DNA from: JAIBJN01 sp963748205 | GTDB lineage: Bacteria; Actinomycetota; Thermoleophilia; Gaiellales; Gaiellaceae | NCBI GenBank assembly: GCA_963748205.1 | Contig: CAVVIB010000023.1 | Coordinates: forward strand, 310,001-374,000 | Length of the DNA stretch: 64,000 nt | Reading direction: 5' to 3' | Shown: piece after piece, positions 53,807 through 62,013 of the stretch | Numbering within the stretch: the stretch's first letter is position 1 | How the letters are laid out: every line of letters starts with the position of its first letter | Translations under genes and position numbers: made by a program | The notes under the pieces: model-generated | What the model saw: only the letters and a program-made list of their open reading frames with translations | Told to the model about the DNA's origin: nothing | Database searches by the model: none

Positions 53807-55144
53807 ATGTCGTTGAGCGACCCCGAACGTCAGATCGTGGACGAGATCGAGGGGCGCCGGGACGAGCTGGTGCAGCTCACATCGGAGCTCGTCCGCTTCG
53901 ACACGACGGCGCGCAATCCCGACGATCCGCCTCGCGACGAGGTTGCGCTACAGAACCATCTCGCCCGTCGACTGCGGGACGCGGGTGCGGAGGTCGACCT
54001 CTGGGAGCCCTCGACGGAGGAGATGGCAGGCAGGCCGCTCGTTCCCCCCGGTCTCGGCTTCGAGGGCAGGCCCCAGCTGCTCGCCCGCTTCAAGGGTGCG
54101 GGTGGCGGCAAGAGCCTCCTATTCAACGGCCACATCGACGCGGTCTCCGTCGAGCCGATCGATCACTGGACGAGCAACCCGTTCGAGGCCGAGGTGCGGG
54201 ACGGCAACCTGTACGGTCGCGGCTCGTGCGACATGAAGGGTGGCATCGCGGCGATGACGCTCGCGGCCGAGACACTCGCCCGGACCGGTGTCGAGCTCGC
54301 GGGCGACCTGATCGTCGCGACGAACACCGACGAGGAGTCGTCAGGCGCGGGCAGCTCCGCGATCGTGGCTCGAGGGATCGCCGCGGACGCAGGCATCGTC
54401 ACCGAGGCCACCGGCTTCGACGTGTGGGTGGCCTGCCGCGGCTCCGAGTACGGCGTCGTCACCGTCCCCGGCCGTCCCGGTCACGCCGAAGTCTTCCAGC
54501 GTTCATGGCGCGAGGGTGGCGCGGTGAACGCGATAGAGAAAGCAGTCGTGGTCATCGAGGCCATGCAGACGCTGCGGTCCGAGTGGGGGAGCCGCGCCGG
54601 CCTCGAGCACCCGTACCTGAGCAGGCCTGACGTCCTCCCGACGATGGCCTCGGCGGGCGACTGGCCGGTGACCTATCCGGCCTCCTGTGAGCTGACGTGC
54701 GCCGTCCTCTACCTTCCCTCGCAGGCGGACGAGCAGGGCTGGGGCTCCAACGTACGGCGCGAGGTCGAGGAGTGGATCCTGCGCGAGACGGCGCGGGACG
54801 AATGGCTTGCCGACAATCCGCCCCGTTTCGACTGGTGGCCGAGCGGAGTCATGCCCATGGAGATCGGGGACAGCGACCCGATCGTGCCTGCGATGCTCGG
54901 GGCGGGCGAGGACACCGGGCGGCCAGGCAAGCTCTTCGGGCTCGACTCGTGGTACGACGGAGCCACGTTCACGCACCTCGCCGGGATTCCCTCGATCGCC
55001 TACGGGCCGCGCGGGTTCCCGACGGAGCCGGGAGGGCCCAGCATCGCGCACACGATCGACGAGCACGTTCCCGTCGACGACCTCGTTCAGTGCGCCCAGG
55101 CGCTCGCAATCTGCGCCATGCGCTTCTGCGGGAAGTGGCCGTGA
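53807..55144 (+). CDS. M20-family deacetylase/peptidase (ArgE/DapE-like)
   Basis: A 445-residue di-zinc hydrolase. Metal ligands appear in LFNGHIDAVSVEPIDHW, GRGSCDMKGGIAAM and NTDEESSGAGS (the catalytic Glu and a ligand Glu), with the final His in HTIDEHVPVDDL. The dimerisation lid is the middle section. Substrates in this family are N-acyl amino acids, N-acetylornithine or dipeptides. It is divergent from the polyamine ABC operon and overlaps the nitrilase gene by 4 bp, so a shared catabolic route for an imported amine-containing compound is plausible. ATG 53807. Confidence 0.8.
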   Translation: MSLSDPERQIVDEIEGRRDELVQLTSELVRFDTTARNPDDPPRDEVALQNHLARRLRDAGAEVDLWEPSTEEMAGRPLVPPGLGFEGRPQLLARFKGAGGGKSLLFNGHIDAVSVEPIDHWTSNPFEAEVRDGNLYGRGSCDMKGGIAAMTLAAETLARTGVELAGDLIVATNTDEESSGAGSSAIVARGIAADAGIVTEATGFDVWVACRGSEYGVVTVPGRPGHAEVFQRSWREGGAVNAIEKAVVVIEAMQTLRSEWGSRAGLEHPYLSRPDVLPTMASAGDWPVTYPASCELTCAVLYLPSQADEQGWGSNVRREVEEWILRETARDEWLADNPPRFDWWPSGVMPMEIGDSDPIVPAMLGAGEDTGRPGKLFGLDSWYDGATFTHLAGIPSIAYGPRGFPTEPGGPSIAHTIDEHVPVDDLVQCAQALAICAMRFCGKWP

Positions 55145-56002
55145 ATTTGAGCGCCGCACCCGACAGTGTTCGGGTGGCCTGCCGGCAGCTCGCCCCGACG
55201 GTGGGTGACGTGGCGGGCAACCGTCGGCTCACCCGCGACGCGATTCGCGAGGCGGTCGGAGCCGGCGCGCGGCTCGTTGTCCTCCCCGAGCTTGCGACCT
55301 CGGGCTACGTCTTCGAGTCACCGGCCGAGGCGCGGGCGTGCGCCGAGCCGCCTACCGGACCCTCCCTCCAGGGCTGGGCGGAGGAGGCCGCTCGCGGTGA
55401 CGCGGTCGTGATCGGTGGGTTCTGCGAGCTGGGCGAGGACGGGAACCTCTACAACTCCGCCGCGGTCGTCGACACTACCGGCGTCCTCGGCGTCTACCGC
55501 AAGGTCCACCTGTGGGACCGGGAGAAGCTCTTCTTCGAGCCCGGGCGTGACTGCGCGCCCGTGCTCGACACGCGGGCCGGAAGGATCGGCGTCGCGGTCT
55601 GCTACGACCTCTACTTCCCCGAGATGATGAGGAGCCTTGCGCTAGGGGGCGCCGAGCTGGTTGCGCTGCCGGCCAACCTCCCGCGCCTCCCACGGCCGGA
55701 GGAGCGGCCCATGGAGGTCACCTTGGCTATGGCGACTGCGCACCTGAACCACCTCGTCTTCGCCCTGTGTGACCGTTGTGGCCCGGAGCGCGGGGTCGAG
55801 TGGGTCGGCGCGAGCGTCATCTGCGATGCAGACGGGTGGCCGGTGGCGGGGCCACCCGCGGACTACGGGCCTGGACGCTTCGCGCCGATTGCAACTTGCC
55901 CGATCCCGCGACAAGGCATGGAACGAGCGAAACGACATGCTCCGCGACCGTCGACCGGAGCTCTACTCGCGTGACGAGCCGGCGCACGTCCGCGGTGCGT
56001 AA
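55141..56002 (+). CDS. Nitrilase-superfamily C-N hydrolase (apparent frameshift near 55885)
   Basis: About 286 residues. The Glu-Lys-Cys triad is present: Glu50 (LVVLPELATSGY), Lys121 (VYRKVHLWDREKL) and Cys154 (VAVCYDLYFPEMMRSL). One extra base near 55885 is needed to reach the family-typical C-terminus (ARSRDKAWNERNDMLRDRRPELYS). The class includes N-carbamoylputrescine amidase and N-carbamyl-amino-acid amidohydrolases; next to a polyamine-type importer, hydrolysis of a carbamoyl or amide derivative of an amine is a reasonable guess. GTG 55141 overlaps the M20 stop. Confidence 0.8.
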
Positions 56003-56038
56003 GACCGCATTCAAGATCCCCGAAGGGGAGTAGAGCCG

Positions 56039-56968
56039 TCAGGCAGGTCGCACCCAGGCCGGTAGGGCCGGCGTGAACTCGAGGCCGACCGACGGCTCGT
56101 TGCCGCTGATCTCGTCCGCCGGCCACTCGGCCTCCGCGACGTGGCGACTGCCGTCGAGGACGACCTCGACGCGGTACGTGAACGGGCCTTCGCCCAGGCT
56201 CGCGGCCTCCAGGCCCTTCGCGTCCGGGCCGTCCCAGTAGACCGTGCCCTCGGGGAAGCAGTCCATGGTGGAGCGCGTCGCGTCGAAGGTGACCTCGGAA
56301 CCGTCTGCAGCTCGAACCGTGATCCGCGCCGAGACGTGGTTCGGCGTGCGGGCGAGGTTCCTCAGCTCAAGCTCGACGCCGTAGCTGTCGACCCCGCCGT
56401 CGTTGTCCGCGAGGACGGCGAGGCGGGCTTCCGGCTCGGGTAACGGCCCGTCGGCCGGCGTCGTCCAGCGGAAGGTCGTGAAGAGGTCGCCGTTGCCGCG
56501 GCCGAACAGGGTCACGTCGTAGGTGCCCGCGTGGCCGACCGGGCGCAGCACGAACCGGCCGTCGCCGGAGGAGTCGACCGGCGCGTCCTGGATTCGCCCG
56601 CACGGCTTGCCGGCCGGCTGGAAGCTCGCCGTGAAAGACCAGTCCGGCAGCGGGAACTCGACGAGCACCTGCTCGGGGCTGCCCACGTCTGCCGGCGCGC
56701 CGGGCGGGCTTCCGTCGGCGCAGACGTTGCCGTAGCAGTACGTCCACGCGCGGAGCGCGACCGACTGGTCGAAGAACTGCACTGTGACCGGCGGTGGGCC
56801 GTCCTCCTCCGCGGGAACGCCGACGGGTTCGTCCGGCGCGGTCGCGGCAGGCGGTGAAGTGGTCGCGGGGCCGGCGGCGACCTCCTCGTCCGGCGCGCCG
56901 CTCCCGCAACCCGCGAGCAGGAGCACGCAGACGAGGCCGATCGTGGCTGCGCTGGTTCTGGGCGCCAT
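56039..56968 (-). CDS. Secreted lipoprotein with beta-sandwich-like domains
   Basis: A 309-residue lipoprotein: ATG 56968, lipobox in VCVLLLAGCGSG, a Pro/Ala/Glu-rich linker, then two beta-rich regions (VLVEFPLPDWSFTASFQPAGKPC and VELELRNLARTPNHVSARITVRAADGSEVTF). Three cysteines in the mature part (YCYGNVCADG, KPCGR) could form disulfides. I recognise no family; the layout suggests a ligand-binding or cell-surface protein. Confidence 0.6.
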   Translation of the reverse strand: MAPRTSAATIGLVCVLLLAGCGSGAPDEEVAAGPATTSPPAATAPDEPVGVPAEEDGPPPVTVQFFDQSVALRAWTYCYGNVCADGSPPGAPADVGSPEQVLVEFPLPDWSFTASFQPAGKPCGRIQDAPVDSSGDGRFVLRPVGHAGTYDVTLFGRGNGDLFTTFRWTTPADGPLPEPEARLAVLADNDGGVDSYGVELELRNLARTPNHVSARITVRAADGSEVTFDATRSTMDCFPEGTVYWDGPDAKGLEAASLGEGPFTYRVEVVLDGSRHVAEAEWPADEISGNEPSVGLEFTPALPAWVRPA

Positions 56969-57138
56969 CAGAAGGTTGTACGCGACCGACCCGACATTCC
57001 GTCACAGGCGACGACCCTCGAACGGGGCTAGGGCGTCGGCGCGCCCACCCGATACCTGACGCGTTGGCACCAAGCCGGGCGGGCCCCCCGGCGATACGCC
57101 GCCAAGGGCCTGTCCTCGAACCCCAGGAGCTGCGGCAA

Positions 57139-59301
57139 ATGGCGTCTACGCGGTTGGTTCGCAACCGTCGAGGCACTCTTCGTTGGGCAGCGCCACTCGC
57201 CTTCGTCTGCGCGGCCCTGGTCATCGGGCCCGCGACCGCAAGCGCCGGCCACGGCGGAGGATCCTCCTCGCCGGGAGCGCCGGGGGCGGGCGACCCGTAC
57301 TTCCCGCTCGACGGGAACGGCGGCTACGACGTCAGCCACTACGACCTGGAAGTCACGTACGACCCGGACACGGACGTCCTCGAGGGCGAGGCGACGATTC
57401 GCGCCCGCGCGACCCAGAGCCTGTCGAGCTTCAACCTCGACCTCCAGGGCCTGACCGTCCACTCGGTCGAGGTCGACGGCCGCTCCGCCACCTGGGCGCG
57501 AGACGGCAGCGAGCTCACGGTCACGCCGCGGAAGAGCCTCCGCCAGCGTGAGTCCTTCAAGGTCGAGGTGCGCTACAGCGGCGTCCCGGAGGCGCAGCCC
57601 GACGGCTCCGGCTTCGTGCACACCGACGACGGGACGCTCGTCGTGGGCCAGCCGCACGTCGCCGCGACGTGGTACCCGGTCAACGACCACCCGACCGACA
57701 AGGCGTCTTACACCTTCGAGATCACCGTGCCCGCCGGGCTCGAGGCGGTGGCCAACGGCGAGCTGGAGAACAGGAAGACGAAGCGCGGCTGGACGACCTG
57801 GACCTGGGACGCGCGGGAGCCGATGGCCTCGTACCTGACGACGGCGACGATCGGCGGCTTCGACCTCGACTCGTACAAGCGCGACGGCATCCGCTACTGG
57901 GACGCGATCGACGACGACCTGCTCGCCCCGCCCGCGTCTCCGCGCACCGGGCGGCGGTTCGCGATCTCGCAGCGCGGCATGCCGTCCTACAAGCGGCTCC
58001 AGCGGACGATCAGCGTCCCGAGCGGCGGCGCGAACGTGTCCTTCTGGGTCACGCGCGACACCGAGCCCAACTGGGACTTCTTCTTCGTCGAGGCCCACAC
58101 CGCCGGGATGAACGACTGGACGACGCTCCCCGACCTGAACGGCCACACCTCGCAGGACACCGGCTCCTCCTGCCCCTTCTGGCTCTTCCTGCACCCGTTC
58201 CTCGCGCACTACCAGGCCGACAACGGCGACGGCACGTGCGGCCCGGCCGGCGACACCGGCGCCTGGCACGCGGCCAGCGGCTGGAGCGACGGCTACGAGC
58301 AGTGGCGCGTCGACCTGTCGGCGTTCAGGGGACGGACGGTCGAGCTCTCTCTCACGTATGCGAGCGACGACATCTTCCAGCGCCAGGGCGTCTTCGTCGA
58401 CGACATCGTCGTCTCCACCGGCGCGGGATCGACCTCGTTCGAGAACGACGGGAACACCATGGACGGCTGGACGGTGCCCGGCGCGCCCGCCGACAGCGTC
58501 GTGCCGAACCCGAACGACTGGATCGTCGGCACCGCCGGCGACACGCCCGAGCCGCTCGGCACCGAGGTGCGGCGCGTGTTCGCGATGCAGGACGACGTCG
58601 TCGAGTTCCTCGAGCCCATGTTCGGCGACTACCCGTTCTCCGCGCTGGGCGGGATCGTGGACGACATCAAGGGCGTCGGCTTCGCGCTCGAGAACCAGAC
58701 GCGGCCGATCTACGGGGACAACTTCTTCTTCGACCCGGTCGAGGCCGAGGACATCCTCGTCCACGAGCTCGCGCACCAGTGGTTCGGCAACAGCGTCTCC
58801 CTTGCGGGCTGGCAGCACATCTGGCTCAACGAGGGCCTCGCGACCTACGCCGAGTGGCTGTGGGCCGAGCACGCAGGCCGCGGCACGGCCCAGGAGGCGT
58901 TCGACTTCTGGTACGGCGTCATCCCCGCCGACGACCCGTTCTGGACACTCCCGATCGGCGACCCCGGGCCGAGCTTCCTCTTCGAGTTCCCCGTCTACAC
59001 CCGAGGCGCGATGACCGTCCACCAGCTGCGTCTGGCGGTCGGCGACCGTGACTTCTTCCGCATCCTCCGCGGCTGGGCGAAGCGCAACGAGGACGAGAAC
59101 GTGACGACCGACGACTTCGTCGCCTACGCAGAGCGCGTCTCCGGCGAGGAGCTGAGCGAGCTCTTCGAATCGTGGCTCTTCGCCACGACCAAGCCCGGCG
59201 CGGGCGCCACCACGTCGTCCTTCCGCGCGGCCTCGAGCTTCACCCAGGCGAACTTCGGCCCCTGGGCGCTGAAGATGCGTCTACGCGTCGGCCGGCACTA
59301 G
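57139..59301 (+). CDS. Secreted M1-family metallopeptidase with an inserted MAM/immune-inhibitor-like domain
   Basis: A 720-residue secreted aminopeptidase-type enzyme. A basic start and signal peptide (LRWAAPLAFVCAALVIGPATASA), then the M1 N-terminal beta-domain (YDVSHYDLEVTYDPDTDVLEGEATI). Residues about 270-450 are an inserted beta-domain (NVSFWVTRDTEPNWDFFFVEAH, VDLSAFRGRTVELSLTYASDD, FVDDIVVS) of the type found in bacterial immune inhibitor A proteases. The zinc site is HELAH at 542-546 with the downstream NEGLATYAEW; the GxMEN exopeptidase motif reads VGFALENQ, so aminopeptidase specificity may be altered. ATG 57139, with AGGAG upstream. Confidence 0.82.
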   Translation: MASTRLVRNRRGTLRWAAPLAFVCAALVIGPATASAGHGGGSSSPGAPGAGDPYFPLDGNGGYDVSHYDLEVTYDPDTDVLEGEATIRARATQSLSSFNLDLQGLTVHSVEVDGRSATWARDGSELTVTPRKSLRQRESFKVEVRYSGVPEAQPDGSGFVHTDDGTLVVGQPHVAATWYPVNDHPTDKASYTFEITVPAGLEAVANGELENRKTKRGWTTWTWDAREPMASYLTTATIGGFDLDSYKRDGIRYWDAIDDDLLAPPASPRTGRRFAISQRGMPSYKRLQRTISVPSGGANVSFWVTRDTEPNWDFFFVEAHTAGMNDWTTLPDLNGHTSQDTGSSCPFWLFLHPFLAHYQADNGDGTCGPAGDTGAWHAASGWSDGYEQWRVDLSAFRGRTVELSLTYASDDIFQRQGVFVDDIVVSTGAGSTSFENDGNTMDGWTVPGAPADSVVPNPNDWIVGTAGDTPEPLGTEVRRVFAMQDDVVEFLEPMFGDYPFSALGGIVDDIKGVGFALENQTRPIYGDNFFFDPVEAEDILVHELAHQWFGNSVSLAGWQHIWLNEGLATYAEWLWAEHAGRGTAQEAFDFWYGVIPADDPFWTLPIGDPGPSFLFEFPVYTRGAMTVHQLRLAVGDRDFFRILRGWAKRNEDENVTTDDFVAYAERVSGEELSELFESWLFATTKPGAGATTSSFRAASSFTQANFGPWALKMRLRVGRH

Positions 59302-60166
59302 GGCCGCTCAAGCCCCGTCGCGACCCGGTCGGCCTCCGTCACCGGGTCCTCGGAGAGCAGAGCGGCGCCGGCCGCCGCGGCAAGCGCCGGCGTCGCCCCG
59401 GCTCCGGCCAGGGCGAGCGGTGCGTCCCGGCCGAGGGCGGCGAGCTCGTTGCCGAGGCGAGACAGATGCCGGGGCACGGTCGCGCTGATCACGACGACAC
59501 GCGGTTCGAGCGACTGCGCGGTCTCGCGAAGCGTCTCGAGCGGCGTGTCCGGGCCGAGGTATGCGATGCGCCATCCCCGCGCGCGAAGCGCGAGGCCGAA
59601 GGCGATCAGCGCGAGGTCATGGTGCTCGCCCGGCGCGCAGGCGAGGACGGCGAGCGGTCCGGTCCCCTGGCCCCAGCCGCGGGCGAGGCCGAGCAAGCGC
59701 CCGCGCACGACGCTGCTGGCGAAGTGCTCCTGGGCAACCGTCACGGCGCCCGCCTCCCAACGCTCGCCGAGGTCGTGCAGGTACGGGAGCAGGAGGTCCC
59801 GGAGCAGGGCGTCGAGGCTGAGGGTCGCCAGCGCACGGTCGAAGGCCACCTGGGCCGCGGGCTCGTCGAAGCGCTCGAGCGCCTCGGAAAACGCGCCGAA
59901 GTCGAGAGCCGGGGTCTCCGACGTGGGGCGCTGGTCGTCACCAGCCTCGAGGGCGAGCCGCGCCGCCTCGGCCGCCGAGAGTCCCTCGTCCTGGTAGCGC
60001 GCATGCGCCTGATCCGGTCCTCGTCCGCCTCCGAGTAGAGCCTGAAGCCGCCGGCCGAACGGGTCGGCTGCAGGAGGCCGTAACGGCCTTCCCACGCGCG
60101 CAGGAGCTCGGGGCTGACGCCGACGCGCCGGCTGAGCTCGCCGATTCGAAGGTGGCCTTCGGTCAT
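59298..60166 (-). CDS. CarH/LitR-like MerR regulator with B12-binding light-sensor domain (apparent frameshift near 60010)
   Basis: About 289 residues. The N-terminal MerR domain is HLRIGELSRRVGVSPELLRAWEGRYGLLQPTRSAGGFRLYSEADEDRIRRM; a missing base near 60010 separates it from the rest. The helical cap has the hallmark W-x9-EH (WEAGAVTVAQEH) of adenosylcobalamin photoreceptors. The cobalamin-binding domain follows with E-x-H (GEHHDLALIAFG) and the GPDTPLE loop. Family: in the dark the AdoCbl-loaded tetramer represses; light breaks it up. Its stop overlaps the M1 stop. It faces the DUF378 gene over the operator repeats at 60219-60251. Confidence 0.82.
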
Positions 60167-60199
60167 CTCACGGACTCGGGACGATGTTTACACACACCC

Positions 60200-60228
60200 T
60201 TGACAGGATACTCATATATCTGTACAAA
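60200..60228 (+). promoter_or_regulatory. Candidate promoter of DUF378 gene
   Basis: TTGACA (60200-60205), a perfect -35, then 17 bases and TACAAA (60223-60228). Its -10 box lies inside the first 11-bp repeat, so a protein bound to the repeats would block RNA polymerase. Confidence 0.5.
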
Positions 60229-60251
60229 GTCTAGACACAATCTCTACAGGG
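60219..60251 (+). promoter_or_regulatory. Three tandem 11-bp repeats, CarH-type operator
   Basis: TCTGTACAAAG (60219-60229), TCTAGACACAA (60230-60240) and TCTCTACAGGG (60241-60251) are consecutive without a gap and share TCTNNACANNN. The TnnACA core and the 11-bp head-to-tail period match the operator described for Thermus CarH, where three of the tetramer's four DNA-binding domains dock on such repeats. A regulator of this type is encoded 53 bases away. Confidence 0.7.
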
Positions 60252-60261
60252 AGGAACGACC

Positions 60262-60498
60262 ATGAAGAAGCTCGACATCGTCACCGCAGTCCTGGTGATC
60301 GTCGGAGGCCTGAACTGGGGGCTCGTCGCCGTAGCCGAGTTCGACCTCGTCGCCACGATCTTCGGCCTGGAGTTCGGGGAGACGAACGCCGCCACTCGCA
60401 TCGTCTACGGCCTCGTCGGCGTCTCCGCCGTGTATCAGCTCATCCAGCTGGTCGGCGTCCGCCGCCGAAGCCGAGACACGCAGGTCGCGGCCGCGTAG
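60262..60498 (+). CDS. DUF378 membrane protein
   Basis: A 78-residue protein of the DUF378 family (KKLDIVTAVLVIVGGLNWGLVAVAEFDLVATIFGL, then ARIVYGLVGVSAVYQLIQL), two membrane helices with the conserved GGLNWGL motif. ATG 60262 has a strong GGGAGG site that overlaps the last operator repeat. Function unknown; the arrangement suggests light- or B12-dependent expression. Confidence 0.85.
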   Translation: MKKLDIVTAVLVIVGGLNWGLVAVAEFDLVATIFGLEFGETNAATRIVYGLVGVSAVYQLIQLVGVRRRSRDTQVAAA

Positions 60499-60519
60499 TT
60501 GAGGAAGAACGCCGAACAC

Positions 60520-60551
60520 GGAACCGGCCGGCCGACACGCCGGCCGGTTCC
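60520..60551 (+). terminator. 13-bp hairpin after DUF378
   Basis: GGAACCGGCCGGC (60520-60532) and GCCGGCCGGTTCC (60539-60551) are perfectly complementary around a 6-base loop, 21 bases after the DUF378 stop. No U-run follows, so it may be a weak or factor-assisted terminator. The symmetry would act on both strands. Confidence 0.5.
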
Positions 60552-60636
60552 CTCCGGTCCGGGACGCCGAGAGCTCTCGACCGCGGTCGCCGTCGAGTCG
60601 GAGGAGGCCTTTCCGCTGCCGGGTCCCGTCGTGCCG

Positions 60637-61062
60637 ATGAACGCCTCGGGCGCGCATAGACTCGGATGGGCCTACTGGGAGGAGGTGGAGCGAACGACCC
60701 GGAGGCTCGTCAGGGCGAGGGCGACGACCGAAGGCGTCGAGCTCCGGCTGCTCCGGGAAGGGCCTGTCCTCCTCCGCTTCGGCCACCCCGAGCTCGAGGT
60801 GCGCGCCACGGTCGTCTCCTGCTCGTACCCGATACGCGGAGGGCTGCTCGCGCGCGGTGATGGGGGCGTGCTCGCGCTCGCACAGGAGCGAGCCGGCGAC
60901 TGGTGCCTGCGCACGTCGATCCGCGGCTTCTTCCCTCGCCTCGGCACGCTGCCCGGCCGGCCCGCCTGGACCGGGTTCCTCTACGCCCACGTGCAGGCCC
61001 GCCTTCACCGGGCCGTCGCGCGCAGGTACGTGGCCCACCTCGTCCGCGGGGCACGCCTATGA
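60637..61062 (+). CDS. Unrecognised 141-residue protein
   Basis: It starts at ATG 60637 (MNASGAHRLGWAYWEEVERTTRRLVRARATTEGVELRLLREGPVLLRFGHPELEV). The open frame extends upstream but would run through the DUF378 terminator hairpin. The protein is alpha/beta with a basic C-terminal helix; short patterns (CSYPIRGGLLARGDGG, GFLYAHVQARLHRAVARRY) recall DUF2071/heme-uptake-like sequences, but I cannot assign it. It overlaps the following sugar-epimerase-like gene by 4 bp and likely shares its mRNA. Confidence 0.5.
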   Translation: MNASGAHRLGWAYWEEVERTTRRLVRARATTEGVELRLLREGPVLLRFGHPELEVRATVVSCSYPIRGGLLARGDGGVLALAQERAGDWCLRTSIRGFFPRLGTLPGRPAWTGFLYAHVQARLHRAVARRYVAHLVRGARL

Positions 61063-61943
61063 GAGCAGCCGTCCTCGGTGCCAGCGGCGTGATCGGGCGC
61101 GCACTCGTGGCCGAGCTCGCCCGCGAGAACGAGGTTGTGGCCGTCTCGCGGCATCCAAGCGAGTCATCCGGGGACCGGGTTCGCTGGGTGGCGGCCGACG
61201 CCACGCAACGCTCCGAGCTCGAGCCTGCGCTGCGCGGGGCGGACGTCGTCTACCACCTCGTGCATTCCCTCGGCGCGAAGGACTTCGAGGAGCGCGATCG
61301 TCAGGCCGCGGAGTCGGTCGCTGCAGCCGCTGAGCGGGCCGGAGCCCGCCAGATCGTGTTTCTCGGCGGCCTCGGGGACGAGCGCGAGGACGTGTCGGCG
61401 CACCTTCGCAGCCGCGCCGAGACCGCCAAGGTCCTCGCCGCCGGGTCTGTCCCGGTGACGATCGTCCGCGCAGCTGTGGTGGTCGGCCGAGACAGCGCGG
61501 CCTTCGAGACGATCGTCGCGCTCGTCGACCGCCTGCCCGCGATGATCTGTCCCCGCTGGGTGACGACGAAGACGCAGCCCATCGCCCTGGCGGACGTCGT
61601 CCGGCACCTGGCCGGGGTGGGCGGCCGGGACGAAGCTCTCGGCGAGGCATACGACGCGGCGGGGCCCGAGGTGATGACGTACCGGGAGATGATCGAACGC
61701 GTGGCCCGCCTGCGCGGACGACGGCCTCTCATCGTCGAGGTTCCGTTCTTGACACCGCGCCTCTCCTCGCTCTGGCTGCATCTCGTCACACCCGTGAAAG
61801 CAGGAGTCGCTCGCCCGCTGGTCGATGGTCTACGCACCGAGACGGTCGCCCACGACGAGAGGATCCGGGGTCTCGTGCCCTTCGAGCTCACTTCGTTCGA
61901 CGAAGCCGCTCGGATCGCGCTCGCCGAGGCCGGCCGCGAATAA
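61059..61943 (+). CDS. NAD(P)-binding Rossmann protein (NmrA/extended SDR-like)
   Basis: A 294-residue protein with the N-terminal dinucleotide motif VLGASGVIGRALVAELARENEVVAVSRHP, followed by VYHLVHSLGAKDFEERDRQAAESVAAAAERAGARQIVFLGGLGDE, the pattern of membrane-linked quinone-oxidoreductase-associated NAD(P)H-binding proteins. No catalytic Tyr-xxx-Lys is seen, so it may be an NmrA-like sensor or a non-classical enzyme. ATG 61059 overlaps the previous gene (ATGA). Confidence 0.75.
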   Translation: MRAAVLGASGVIGRALVAELARENEVVAVSRHPSESSGDRVRWVAADATQRSELEPALRGADVVYHLVHSLGAKDFEERDRQAAESVAAAAERAGARQIVFLGGLGDEREDVSAHLRSRAETAKVLAAGSVPVTIVRAAVVVGRDSAAFETIVALVDRLPAMICPRWVTTKTQPIALADVVRHLAGVGGRDEALGEAYDAAGPEVMTYREMIERVARLRGRRPLIVEVPFLTPRLSSLWLHLVTPVKAGVARPLVDGLRTETVAHDERIRGLVPFELTSFDEAARIALAEAGRE

Positions 61944-62013
61944 CGGTCGCAGTACACGAAAAGGGGTCGCGGAACGGCCCGCGCGTTTCGATCATCAGAG
62001 GGTGGCAAGCCGC

